From Cinnamomum chago (lineage: Eukaryota; Streptophyta; Magnoliopsida; Laurales; Lauraceae), in the NCBI GenBank assembly GCA_038049695.1, contig CP142452.1:93937501-94001500 (forward strand): DNA of 64,000 nt, given 5' to 3'. The translations under genes and the position numbers were made by a program. The stretch's first letter is position 1. Each line of letters opens with the position of its first letter. Below the pieces are notes generated by a model. It was not told the origin of the DNA, did not search any database, and was given only the letters and a program-made list of their open reading frames with translations. Positions 49,751 through 61,510 of this stretch are shown here, piece by piece.

Positions 49751-50501
49751 TAGCTATCATGAAAGAGAAGTAAAACTGAATCTTGGATACAAGTGGGCTG
49801 CTGGGCTGCCTAGGATGGGTTGTGGGACTAGAACTTGCTCCTCATTCTGGATCACAAACCCTGCCCGACTTTACATATGGTGGTCTTTTCAGATCCTAGT
49901 TTTGATTTTTTGATTTATTTATAATCTGCTAAGCCTCACCCAAATCAAAGCCCAGGCCCGTTTATGGTTGAACAGTTATTTTGGTAAAAATGCTTGCTTA
50001 ATTAACAAAAGTTACCGTAGGGCTTCGGGTTGTAATTCTGGCTCAATAACTAGAAGGTTCAGGGATAGGCTAACCTAGCCCAGACCCATAACCCAAGCAT
50101 ACCTCTTAGCTGAATTAAATCGATTGCTAATTAATATTAGGCTGCTAAGAAGTGCTAATACACACGGATGTTGTAAAGCATCATAGGAAATTGATATGTA
50201 TGACTTTTCTATATATGAACTGGAGAATAATATAAGCAATTTCGAATGATAAAGGTAGTTCTAATGTCTAAGGATCTTGCAATGGCCAAGAAATGGACAC
50301 GCCAATAAGAGAATATATGAACTGGTAGCTTGGTGAGGCACCTGTCTTCAACAGAAACTAGGGATCATTTCTGGCTATAGCGTTAACAATGAGAGACTTG
50401 TGTGGATGTGTGTGAGTGAGTACTTGCCTTAAAAAAGAATAGATAGAGAGTGAGAGATAAACACTACGTAATAAGATCCCTCTCCGTTTCTAGATTCTTG
50501 G
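49193..50501. other. no recognisable gene
   Basis: Intergenic, with an (AAT)n microsatellite at about 49713-49747. No supportable ORF. Confidence 0.5.
49713..49747. repeat. (AAT)n microsatellite
   Basis: About 11-12 uninterrupted AAT/TAA units. Confidence 0.95.
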
Positions 50502-50506
50502 GATAT

Positions 50507-50658
50507 TGTTGAGGTCAACGTCCACCCTCACTCTTGAGCGGTCATCGTTATGGTCGAGCCCTCGCCCTCACCCTCACCATAAAATTATTGTTGTGCCGTT
50601 TCCTATCACCAATTGGTTTTGGGATAAGTGGTAGCTCAATGGGGTGTAAGATCCTACA
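50507..50658 (+). repeat. LTR of the TRIM-related family, with adjacent PBS
   Basis: 152 bp, TG...CA, matching 48336-48481 in inverse orientation over nearly its full length. The tRNA-Met primer site begins two bases downstream. Confidence 0.75.
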
Positions 50659-51464
50659 AGTGGTATTAGAGCCCGGTATGTAACGTTATGGTATTATATA
50701 TATTATTTATTATTTATTATTATTATTATATAATTGATTGTATTTTAATTAAATGTGCGATTAGTCTAAGTGGGGACCACGCTAGACTTAGGTTGGTGAG
50801 TTAGGCTTGTTGGATAGGTGTCTTACCCATAGTTAATACGGGCCCGATTTAGTGGAATAGTTATTCTCAAACCAAAACTCTAATCCTTCTCTAATCCAAA
50901 CTCCTATATTTTTTAAAATTCAAACTCTATTATTTAGAATTTAAGTTAGACTACAACTCTTATTCTTATTTCCTATTTATAGACCACCGCACTCTTTTAT
51001 TTTCACACACAACTCTCTCTCTCTCTTCCAACTTTTCTCTGGGTTAGTGCATTGGGCTTTGGCAGTAAGATCTCTAGACCGTCTCCTTCAATAGCGGATC
51101 TCAGACAAGTACTTAAACATAATTTATGAATTTAATGCTTGTGTTCTTCTTTGATTCGTGTGTGGATGCATGTAGAAATCCCTTATATGCCCTCTATGTT
51201 TGATTTTCTCTTTTTGTGACGAGACATTGCATATAGATGGCCACCATATGTTGGTTTCAAGAAATTGGGCCGTGAGTCAATGTGAAGTTATTTTCTTTTA
51301 TTTAATTAGTAGGGTGGGACCCATTGTTTGATCCGATCACAGGTCTGGACCGATCAAAGGGCCGCGCATGCCTGGGAGACCTTAGAGAGTACACCCATCT
51401 TGGGTTCTTGATCAGTGGGGCCCATTATCCACATGACCCATACTAGGCGTGATGTCCATGTTCT

Positions 51465-51490
51465 GGGTTCTGGGTTCTGGGTTCTGGGTT
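51465..51490. repeat. TTCTGGG heptamer repeat, about 4 copies
   Basis: Perfect GTTCTGG/TTCTGGG heptads. A second heptamer array, CCCATTG four times, lies at 51689-51718. Neither is telomeric (TTTAGGG). Confidence 0.9.
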
Positions 51491-53146
51491 GTCATGTATA
51501 GTGGGGGCGATTTTGTTCTGAATATGCATTTGGAGAGAGAGACCTGTTGGCTATAAAATATTAAAAGTTTGAGTGTGACCTTGTCCTTGCCCATGAGTTC
51601 TTGTAAGTTAAAAAGAAGTTGTGTGTGTGGGTGTTGACCTGGGCGTCCATCCTGGTGGGGATGACCTTGGAGTTTGATCGGTGGGGCCCATTGCCCATTG
51701 CCCATTGCCCATTGCCCAGAGGAGCTTGATGCACAGGTGTGAAACACTTGTTCTGGGACGAGGTTCGGTGAGTGACCCATACATGTATTGGAATTTGGGA
51801 AACGAGAATAAAGAGAGGATAGTTCTGCTGAAACAGAACCTATAATTAGGTAGGATACTATATTATCACTTTACCCCCTTGGGTTTCTAAAAATTAGAAC
51901 AAAAAGCTCATTGTTTTCAAGAACGGGTTTTGGGTGTGGTTAGACCGAGTGTGACGTGGGAAAGCAGAGAAGACCTCACAGAACTCGGCATGTGATTTTT
52001 AACACCCGGCCCCATTAGTATTAGAAATTAGGAAAAAGACTCTGGTTGTTTTATAAAAAACTAAATTAGACCCCTTGGCTTATTTTATAAGGAATTGAAT
52101 TTGGAAAATGTTATAGGTGGAATCCTTGTTTTTTCTAAAATCATAAACTAAGATTGTTATTTATCAATATTATTTGCAAAATCAATATTTAATGATATCT
52201 TTTGTTTTAATATGTAATTTTGTGCTTTATTGATTGGATCATTGGACCGAGTAAATACCGTCCGGGAAAACGGTATCTTACCAACGTGAGATTTAGTACT
52301 TCGTATGACATCGGGGAAATCCTAATGGATTCGGGTTCAACCCATCTCTATTGGAAAACCCTTAATTGGGTATATGCACCATTGATTGAGAGGGGATGTG
52401 TTGATCTTTTATCTATTTAGAGGTTCTTGTGGTTGTCGGGTATGAGACCTTATGTTTGACCTTAGAATTGACTTGTGATTATTCCTTGACATTCGGGTTT
52501 GCATACATGATTGAGTTTGATATTGGTCTATCAGTTGCATACCCTATGTTGATTTGATATGGACCGTGATGTGACGTGGCAATCAATTGAGATATTGTAG
52601 AGGTTTATTCGAATTATTCGTTTAGTATTCGATTATGGATTGTTGTGCAGCCAGCCATTCGCTTTGACTTAGGTTTCTGTGTCAGAGCTTTACAGATCAT
52701 TAGGTCTATTCTACTATGATATGTATATATATGTATATTGATTTGGTCATATTCAAACGATTGCAGTTGTATGTGGACGGCTGATCACTGATGTGTACTG
52801 ACACTCTAATATCCGAATTTCGAACTGGTCTATCCGGCCTACGATTTCGATTACGAATCGGTTAATGACCGCCGGCCTTCGAACGGGTTTTCTCACTTTA
52901 AAGTTAGGGCTGACCACCCAAAGCAGTAGCAGTGCTTCTATGTGATTATTATATTGCTCTATTGTGTAGATTGGATTTAGGTTATACGTTCTTTTCATCA
53001 TTGTTCCATTGTTAATATCTTATGATCATTATCTGTCATTACTCATATTGATCTTATGTTTTATTTATAAATTATATTTTTGTGCTTGCTGTTTACTTTG
53101 TTTATTGGTGCATAGGTACCGACCCCTGCCCTACTATGGGGACGGA

Positions 53147-54473
53147 TAGGGGTGAAAGTAGCTCGGCTCAAAAGACAAAAGAGCCGAACTAGGGCCTAGT
53201 AGGAGGCTCGTTTGCTTAAACGGGCCGAGCTCGGGCTTGATGAAGCCCGACTCGTGAGCCCTAGGGCCTACATATATTAATACATATATTATATATATGT
53301 ACACTGTACAGTATATAATACATATATGATATAACATAATCCATAAATCCTAAACCTTAGTTTTAATCAATATAAATAATCTTTAAACCCTAAACACTAA
53401 ATAATCCATAAATCATAAACCTAAGCAGTAAGCCATAAGGCCTACATATATTAATCAATGTATTATATATATGTGTACACTATACAGTATATAATACATA
53501 TATGAATCTATGATACTAAATAATCCATAAATCCTAAACCTTAGTTTTTTTTTTTTGATTAAATGGTAACTCGCCGACCCCCCTTTGGGAGATCATTGGT
53601 AAACCCACGGATACATAGAACCACCCACAAGCCCTATGTATCGGGTAAGGCCTTAAGGATTCGAAGGCAGGACCTCCAGGTTAAAACTGGACTTCCTAAA
53701 CCTTAGTTTTAATCCAATATAAATAATCCATAAACCCTAAACACTAAACCCTAAGCACTAAATAATCCATAAACCCTAAGCCTAAGCACTAAACCTTAAA
53801 CCCTAATTTTAATCCAATATAAATAATCCCTAAACAACCTTGAGGATGCATGTCTATTAATGGTCTGGAAGACATTTTTTTAAGTCTTGTAACGCTGGAA
53901 CAATCTTTCCTTTGTTGTTATTATTATTTTATTAACAAGGCTCTATTGTTATTGTTATAGGTGATGCTGGAGACTTTATTTTATGATGCTGGCCGAATAC
54001 TTTATTTTATTCTATGATGCTACTGGAGTTTAATTTGATTTGTATTATTGTTGGAGTTTGATAATGCCCATCTACATTAACATTGAACTATTATGGAGTG
54101 TTGGAACTGGGCTCTCTTTGTTTTTATGGAGTCTTTCTTATTTTAGTTAATTTTATTGCTGCAATCCAAATTATGGGAATGAGAATATGAGATGAATGCA
54201 TGCATTTGACCATTTTTTGTTCTGGTTTGTATATGTAGATTTTTTTGAATTCCTATAGGATTTTTTTTCCTGAAAATATTTATTTCAGCTAGTGCTATAT
54301 CATTAGTCAGGCTCAAAGGGCTGGCCTTAGGGCCTCATAAATTAATAAGAGCCAAGCCCGAGCCAGGGTTTTTGAGGCCTTCTCGAGCTCGGGCCAAGCT
54401 AGGGCCTACTAAAAAATACTAGGGCCGAGCCTAGGGCCTATCAAAGGCCCGGCCCGGCCCACTTTCATCCCTA
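53147..54473. mobile_element. hAT (Ac-like) non-autonomous element, 1327 bp
   Basis: Tips TAGGGGTGAAAGT and, inverted, TAGGGATGAAAGT. An 8-bp target duplication GGGACGGA (53139-53146) and GAGACGGA (54474-54481) agrees at 7 of 8. Subterminal GAGCTCGGGC and GGGCCTA words lie at both ends. The interior has AT-rich minisatellite-like phrases around AATCCATAAATCCTAAACC and no transposase. A SINE is nested inside. Confidence 0.85.
53545..53693 (-). mobile_element. SINE nested in the hAT element
   Basis: 149 bp between a perfect 13-bp target duplication TCCTAAACCTTAG (53532-53544, 53694-53706). In minus sense a B-box-like CTTCGAATCC near the 5' end and a terminal A-run (poly-T at 53545-53556 in plus sense) fit a 5'-truncated pol III SINE. 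The A-box is not seen. Confidence 0.7.
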
Positions 54474-55059
54474 GAGACGGAGGATGGTCAAACGCTTCAA
54501 GCATTTGAACCAGTTGACGAACCTGAGTGGAGAGCCGGAGATGGCTACGGAGTCATTTGAGCCTGCTTGGGAGAGAACGTCATCTTAGAATTTCTTTAGA
54601 TGAGTTTTTTTTTTAATGATAAACTTTTCCTGAGTAATTGTTTGATTTATTTTGCAACTTTAATTATTATTTCTTCATCTGATGATGGTGTTGGATCTTA
54701 ATTATGAACCTTGGATACCAATTTAATAAACCTTCCGTTGAATATAATGAAATTCATTTTAACTCACAACGGTTTGCAATATATAGGTCCACTTTTGGAA
54801 GCTTGTGTTATATTAAACACAGGAAAATGAATATTTATTCTTATTTTTCACGCTATCCCATGTTTGTATTTTTGGGGACGTGACATGGTAGATAGATTGT
54901 TCGAGTCACGGGACATGCGTTTTACGAGTTCGCAGCAGGAGTCGCGGCGGGTGTGCTGTTGAGGGAGGGATTGTTGAGGTCAACGCCCACCTTCGCTCTT
55001 GAGCGGTCATAATTGTGATTGAGCCCTCGCATTCACCATAAAACGAATAAGTGGTAGTT

Positions 55060-57250
55060 TATAATTATCAACACAGACGCTTAGTTTTCAAGCACTTATA
55101 CTCCACCAGTAACAATCACCATTTTTAGTTTCTCTCTCTCTCTCCCCCCAATTAAGAAAAAGGTGGTGGTGTTATCGTTTGTAGTTGTGTCAGCTGGTGG
55201 ACAAGCCATACCCTAAGCGTATGGCTGCTGTCTCATCAGGCCAAACGAGTCAAAATGCTACGGGGTCACCCAAGTACCCAACATATCATGGGGTTAACAA
55301 GAGGTCTGCCTCAGCTCGACCAACTATAATGCCCTACTTTCAAGGATTACATTTACTGTCTCGGGAGAAAAAGGAAATCAGTACATCACACCCCTCACAA
55401 AGGACAAATATCAAGGACCTGTTATTGCCAACATGATAAAGTCTTGTCCAGAATTCTGCTAAAAAACAGGCCCAAAGACCTCTTTCATGAAGAGAAGCAC
55501 TATACCATTATGTTAGTCACTAACAATTATTCTGGTTCCCAGTTGAGTTTTTCAGGTTTAGAGGGCATTTGTTTAGAGGGATTTCTAATGGAAATTTCCC
55601 ATGTATTGTTAGCTTTTGATATTATTATCTTTTGCTTTCCGTGTAGCATTTAAAATTTTCTCTTTGATTAGTTAAAAAATTTAGCCATTTGAAATGTCAC
55701 TTTAATTTGACTTCAAAATTCTTACTACTCCATATATGTTGGGTTATACTTGAGTATTTAAAAATTTAGCTGGAGAAAAAATTTGGAGAATTTATAATTT
55801 CCTTCAAAGAAGTTCTCTAAATCCCACCAAACAACCGTACCCTTAAATTGTTACTTCCATCCGGGATAATCTCCCATGGATGTAAATAGATGGTGATTTC
55901 CAACCTAAATTGTGACAAGCCAAGCAAACCATCCATGAGAACTATATAGAACCTGCTATACGATTCTCCCGAATTAAGTCACCTAATCCTACTTAATTGG
56001 ACTAGGCAAAAGCACCATCACACAGTAGGTACTGTTCACAATTTAAAAACTCTTTATGGTTTAATCATTACTGGGAGACTAATGGCACTACCAAGTCATG
56101 GTTTCAATATACCTATGGTGAAACTAGCATCAATTTTTCACCCCACTTGATATAATGCTTATTGACATGCTAAACTAAAGCCATGGATTATGTTCATCTG
56201 AATGAAATGACTATGACACACTCCTAATCCACGTCAAGCACTTCCCACCCCTAGTCCCCCCACATGAGGAGCTTGCATCCAGGTGGACCCCATACCGAGG
56301 AGAGAACAAAACGCCTATCATCTAGGCCCCATCAGACCCTCTCTCACTGTATTCCTCTAGCCAACTTGATGGAGGAATCACCCAAAGTCCCAAACTGTGA
56401 AAGAAAAAAAGAAAAAGAAAAGATGAAGACATGGGAGATGATAAATGAAAGTTGAGAGGGGAAGAGAGGAAGAAATGAGCTTTTTAACGTGGTGGATGAG
56501 GACATTTCCTTAAAAAAGGAAAAGTAGCTTTTGGTGCCCCCAACAACTCCTGACAAAGTAAACACTGAATAGTGCTGTGATGAAGGCCAGATTTGGAAAG
56601 TAGATGGTTGTCTCTTGGGTGGGGTCCATTAAATTCCAAAGCCAAGGAGTTGGGACAGCCACGCAGCAATGGGATGGGAAAGTTGAAGCATAAAAATGCC
56701 TCCTTTCTTTTTACTTGTATTGGAGTCTACTATTCATTTCCATCAAGCCTTGTACCCCCCACTAGATTCTCTTCTTATCAGCTCATTGGAGAAAATATGA
56801 AAAGGCACACAAAAGACTTGGTTGTGGACTTTCTCTTCTTCTTTCTTTATTTCTTTCTTTTCTCTCACATATGCTCAGCTTGACACTTGACAGTGTGGTG
56901 GACCACACTATGTATTGATATAATGTCCCCACGCCTTACTATATAAGTAGCTGTGTACGTCACTCTACACTGTTGATTTGTGCCATAGATTGGCCATAGT
57001 CTGAATATAAATAGATCGATCAATTAGATAACATTACTACTTAATTTATGGACAATACCTTGTATGATATAATTCTTCGCTGTCATTGTAAAAGGCATAT
57101 TAAGGAAAGTGCTATCTTAATGAAGAAGACCCTGAATAGATAAGTAGGTGGAGTAACGCTATCTAATAATATATTATCTATAGCATGGCAGCTTGGACTC
57201 AACCAAATAACCCTAAGTAGATAAGTAGATGGAGTGAAGCGATCTAATAA
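55060..57250. other. no recognisable gene
   Basis: Intergenic. A reading frame at 55185-55436 has no recognisable motif and lacks support. A direct duplication near 57119-57250 repeats GATAAGTAG(G/A)TGGAGT, then C(T/G)ATCTAATAA. Confidence 0.5.
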
Positions 57251-57255
57251 AATAC

Positions 57256-57931
57256 TGTAAGTGCCTAAAAATTACGGACTTAGTTAATGGAGGATCAAGC
57301 TCCCGATTTGTGGTTTTGAAGGGGATAAAGGGAAAGGATCGAGCCTCCAGTGACCTGAAAGGAAGAAAACGACGGTCAGAGACCCTGGCTATGGGTAGCC
57401 GAAGGCCCTCCGACGATCAAGTCAGTGTGGGAATTGAATGAGAATGGAGAAAGAGAGCTTTTGGAGGGGAGGATCGTGTGTACCTTGTAAGGCTTTCCTT
57501 CATGTAATATATAGACGTGAGGGTCATCATGGTACTGTCCACATGAAGGGATGGGAGTCCCATCAGCGTGTATTCGTACCTCTTGAGTGGGGGTAGGTGA
57601 AAGGGGGTGTCCCATCGGATCATCATCCCATACCTATGGCCCTGAGATAAGGCGTGCCTCTTATCTAGGTTTGGCGCCCACTCCGTCTGTCAGCTTGCCA
57701 TCCCCGTCGTGGCAGCGCATTTATGGCCGCATTTATGATTGAGTGACAGGAGCCGAGGTCGGGCAGAGGCTGAGACCGAGATCGGAGCCTGTGACGTGGC
57801 CGCCGAGACTCGATTCATGATTCCTCCGAGATGGCGCTACGGCCGACCTCATGTGGTTTCCGAGACCAAGGTTAAACCGAGACTGGGGATGGGCCCCGTC
57901 CGAATTAGTGAGCACAAAACGACCCCACACA
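57256..57931 (-). repeat. Tat 3' LTR
   Basis: On the minus strand it runs TGTGTGGGGTCG...GGCACTTACA, with TG/CA ends; the 5-bp flank on the outer side is AATAC. It is related to the solo LTR at 23089-23886. The exact inner border may differ by two bases because of CACA repeats. Confidence 0.75.
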
Positions 57932-57952
57932 ATTGCCCCCTATCTCTTGACC
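57932..57952 (-). other. Tat polypurine tract
   Basis: Minus strand: AGAGATAGGGGGCAAT directly precedes the LTR TG, the expected PPT position. Confidence 0.7.
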
Positions 57953-58239
57953 TCTTGGGGCTCACCCGAGGTCGGGAGATAAGACTCGGAAGTGATGGGG
58001 CTGTCTTTTCGTATCCTGCTCTTATGGGATCCTCATCATGATGCCCTTTCGCCTGCCCTAGGCAATGAATAGGGTGTCATAATTGCCCTGCTATGGTAGG
58101 CACGTGGGACGCCGTTTCGTATTACCGAGGTGATAAATATCGTACCAGAGGCGTGGTGAGAGACGAACCGTCGCTGCCACGTGGAGCTGTTCGAATGGCT
58201 GCTCACCGGGATCGAAGTAATGCGCTGGCAAGGTAATCA

Positions 58240-58262
58240 AGAAGGTGCGTCCCTCTATAAAA
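58240..58262 (+). promoter_or_regulatory. TATA box upstream of the aORF
   Basis: CTCTATAAAACG at about 58253-58264, outside the LTR and some 330 bp upstream of the aORF start codon. It fits a dedicated plus-strand promoter. A leader intron (donor GTGAGT at 58461, acceptor TTCTAG at 58585) lies between. Confidence 0.6.
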
Positions 58263-58590
58263 CGAAAACGCCCCTTGCTCCTTCCCCTTTTACCCTAATT
58301 GTTTGTCTGAGAAGGAGACCTTGCTGAAGTGCTGGAGAACGTATTGCTGAATACCTTGCTGCAACTTCGCCCAAACCAGAGGACCACCGAACTTGGAGAT
58401 CTCCTCCTCTGCTTCGTACTTCCTGTCTTCTCGTCTTCCGCAGTCCCTCTCGCCCTTTCTGTGAGTTCCTCTCTTTGTCTCTGCTACTCCTTCGCACCCC
58501 TCCTTTTCTTTGTTTTCAGAGGGTTTTGGCCCTTTAGGATTTTTCCAGTTTTTCGCCTCTTTTTTCTTGCTCCTTAACCTTCTAGGAAAG

Positions 58591-61022
58591 ATGGGGGTTT
58601 ATAGCCATTGGCTAGAGAGTCCTGCGGCCCTGGAGGCTTTCAGGTCGTCGTTTAAGATCCCGGCCGACGTCTTGGTTAAACCTGACGATGTCGGGGACCT
58701 CCCAGGTGGCCTTTCCCGGTACAAGAACGGGATGCCTTTCCCCTTGGTGTCAGTGTGCGAAGGCGGGGTCAGATTTCCCATTCATTCGCTCCTCCGTTCT
58801 TGCCTCCATGCATGGCTCATCTGTCCCTTCCAGTTAATGCCAAACGGCTTCAAGATTATAATGGGTGTGGCGGAGCTGAACTGGATTCTCGACATCGGTC
58901 TCGGGGTGCATGACATAGAGGATGTCTACGACATCTGCAGGGCTGCAGGGGGCGAAGACCTTTACTACCTCCGGGTGAAAGCCAAACGCCATCCCTTGGT
59001 GAACGCCCTGAAGGATTCCAGCAAATACGCTGGGGATGAACACATTTTGGTCTCGGGGAACTGGGAGTTCAAGGGGACCAAGACCGAGGAGGATCGGAGA
59101 ATCCAGGTTCCGCGGAAGCCTGGGACCCCCCCCAGTAAATGCCCATTCCTTTAGGTTTTGTTTGTATCGCCCTTGCTTGTCCTTATTCCGAGCTGACGTC
59201 CTTGCCTTTTTCTTGTGTAGGCATTCAGAAGAGGAGGAGGGAGGCCGGCTTCGACAAGTGGAAGCGGAACGACGCGTGGTTAGAGAAAATCGACCGCTAC
59301 CACGGCCATCACGACCGAGCTGCCTTTTCGTTGCTGGGGTACAAGCCGAGGTACCAGTCTTATACCAGAAAGACTGTCGAGATCCCCTCTTAGCCGATCA
59401 GGGAAATTGTTCTGGCCCTTGCTGAGACGAGCGGCCCAGCCACGGACCCTCAAGACCCGATCGTGATTGCTGACAGCACTCCCTCTCGAGGCCAGAGAGG
59501 AGGAGAAGGAGAAGAGATGGAAGGACAACGCCCTTCTCTGAAGAACTTGGGGGCCGTGCTCTTCGCGGGCCGAGCCCCTCCTGCCTCCACACGTGCCCCC
59601 AGTGGGTCAGGCGCCTCCCAGGGCTCCGCAGCGGCTGCTTCCTCCGCCTTGTCGGGAGCAGCGTCAGGAGCGGCTGGGGCCGCTTCTGCCAAGGCCAAGA
59701 AGGGGAGATCGGCGGAACCCTCCAAGGAGGTCCGGCTGCCCAAGGAACCACGTCCGCTAAAGGACAGCAGGCCACGGGTGGTCGAGCCCCCGAAGGAGGT
59801 TTTGCCGCCTCCGCCGCAGCAGTAGAAGGAGAGCCGGTCTCGGTCCGCAGAGGCCGAAAAGGGGGGTGAGGGGCCCCCTCCCGAGAAGAGGCCTCGCTTG
59901 GCGGGCCAAGAGGGGAGTCTCCAGGAGGCGGAGCAGCTGGCCGAGCCGTCCGTGCCGGCCCCATGGAGGCCCAACTTCGATCTCAACCCCAACGAACCCA
60001 TGACCATGGGGGATCGGCTGGGCTCCAGCTGGGAGTCGGTCGCGGCCGTTGCTCGGGGTTGTGCCCTCCCCCTGGACATGGAGAAACATAAGAAGGTCGC
60101 GTCGGCTGGTCTACTCCACCAGACGATGAGGGCGTCGCTTGAGGTAGCTCCCCACCCCTTTGGTTTCAGATTTCGGCCTCTTGGCTGACAGGATCGATTC
60201 CCTTACTATCTTTTTACCCTTTTGCAGAATGCACAGAGGATTCAAGTGCTGGTGGACAGGCAGACAGAAAAGACTGCCTACCTCGCCGTCCTGGAGAAGA
60301 AGAAGAAGAAGATGGGGGCCGCGCTGGAGGCCAGCGCGGCCGAAATAAAGAAGGTGGAGGAGAAACTCGCCCAGTCCGTAGTTGAGCAACAAGCGGCAAA
60401 GGCCGAAATTATCAAGTTGCGGGGCGAGAACAAGAACCTGAGGGGTGCCGTCGATGACAAGGCAAAGAGGGCGGTCCAACTGGAGGCCGAGCTTACTGAG
60501 AAGGGGGCCGAGCTTACTGAGAAGGGGGCCGAGTTCGCTAAGAAGGAGGCCGAGCTCGACCAGAAGCAAAACGAACTGGCCTTAAAGGAGGCCGAGCTCG
60601 AGGCCTCCCGGAAGGAGAGGGCCGATGTCGAGTCCACCCTGCGCGATCAAGCGGCCAGGGCATACAAAGATGGGGTGGACTGGGCGTCTGGAGAGTACAC
60701 GACTCAAATCCTGGATCTGAGCCCGGTACTGTTCGAGATGGGATGTAAGGCGGCTCTTCGCAAATATGGGGTTTCTGAGGATGACCCCATATTCGCGGAT
60801 CTTCCTGAGTTCCGGCCTGCAGCACCGGGTTCAGAATCAGAGCCTAGCTCTGTCCCCCCGGGGACCCCTTCCGAAGCTCTGGACGTACCTCCCCCTCCTC
60901 CGACCCTTGTCGAGGTCGAAGCAGCCCAGGCTCCCCCTCCTCCGGCTCCTCCGTCCGACGCCCCCGCGCCATCAGATCCTCCAGCCCCAGAAGATAAAGA
61001 AGCGGCGCCCGAGAAGCCATAG
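58591..61022 (+). pseudogene. Tat antisense ORF (aORF), putative gypsy-type transposon protein
   Basis: Coding exons 58591-59134, 59221-60143 and 60228-61022 join at GTAAAT/TGTGTAG and GTAGCT/TTTGCAG, in phase, for about 753 residues. The N-terminal domain (FPLVSVCEGGVRFPIHSLL, then CPFQLMPNGFKIIMG) looks like the PF04195 family 'putative gypsy type transposon'. Exon 2 continues with KWKRNDAWLEKID and basic, Ala/Pro-rich linker; exon 3 is coiled coil with ELTEKGA repeated, then a Pro/Ala/Glu tail. Two in-frame TAG stops (59391, 59823) block this copy; both fit CAG-to-TAG changes. Function is unknown. It is encoded opposite to pol, probably from its own promoter at ~58255, with a leader intron 58461-58585. 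Confidence 0.8.
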
Positions 61023-61510
61023 GCATATTTTTCTTTTTTTCTTTGATGTAATTTTCTCTTTCTTCTTCTGAATGTAGAGAAATCTTGTAATCACATTTTC
61101 TGATCAATGAAGAAAGTTTTTTCATCCTGCTGTTCTCCTCTCCTTACTCTTTCTTCCTTTCTCTGTAATGGTGTGTGCAAATTTACAAGCCATGGTACGT
61201 GGATGCTCTGATGTGAAAATTTGCAAGTCCTGGAGGCCGGTAAAGCGTCCGACCTCTTAACCCACCTCTCTGCCCCGTGGTGATGAACCCCTTTAATGAG
61301 TCCACTAGGTTGCCCCAGACCAATGGCTAAGTTTTGAAGATGACGATCCGGGAGGAATGCCTTAGGAAGGAATTTGCGATTAGTTTGGACTCATACCCTG
61401 AGACGCGGCCTATCCGCGGGGGAGCCGGGGTCGCGTCTTTATTTTTAGGGGGTACTCCATGGCGTTTCAAGGGGTTTCGACCAAACTTGTGAGCGGGCCG
61501 AACTCCGCGC

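Larger units (their letters stand above)
50507..55052 (+). mobile_element. Possible long non-autonomous LTR element related to the TRIMs
   Basis: The 5' LTR at 50507-50658 (TGTTGAGGTCAACG...ATCCTACA) is followed by AG and a PBS TGGTATTAGAGCC (50661-50673). A same-strand 3' part begins near 54896 with GTTCGAGTCACGG, then PPT-like GAGGGAGGGAT and a second LTR start TGTTGAGGTCAACG at 54972, degenerate after about 55050. The ~4.3 kb between them has no recognised gag or pol and itself contains a 1327-bp hAT element. It could be one LARD-like element or two separate TRIM remnants; I lean only slightly to the first. Confidence 0.4.

Noticed and set aside
51465-51718. Telomere-like heptamer repeats
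   Set aside because: The units are TTCTGGG and CCCATTG, not the plant telomere TTTAGGG.
52220-52420. 66-codon frame in the LARD-like interior
   Set aside because: No motif, no start context and no neighbours to support it.
55185-55436. 83-codon frame as a small gene
   Set aside because: No recognisable motif or splice structure; intergenic composition.
59398-60825. Long minus-strand frames (up to 209 codons) opposite the aORF
   Set aside because: They arise from the GC-rich Ala/Pro codons of the real plus-strand frame; composition is low complexity and no domain is seen.
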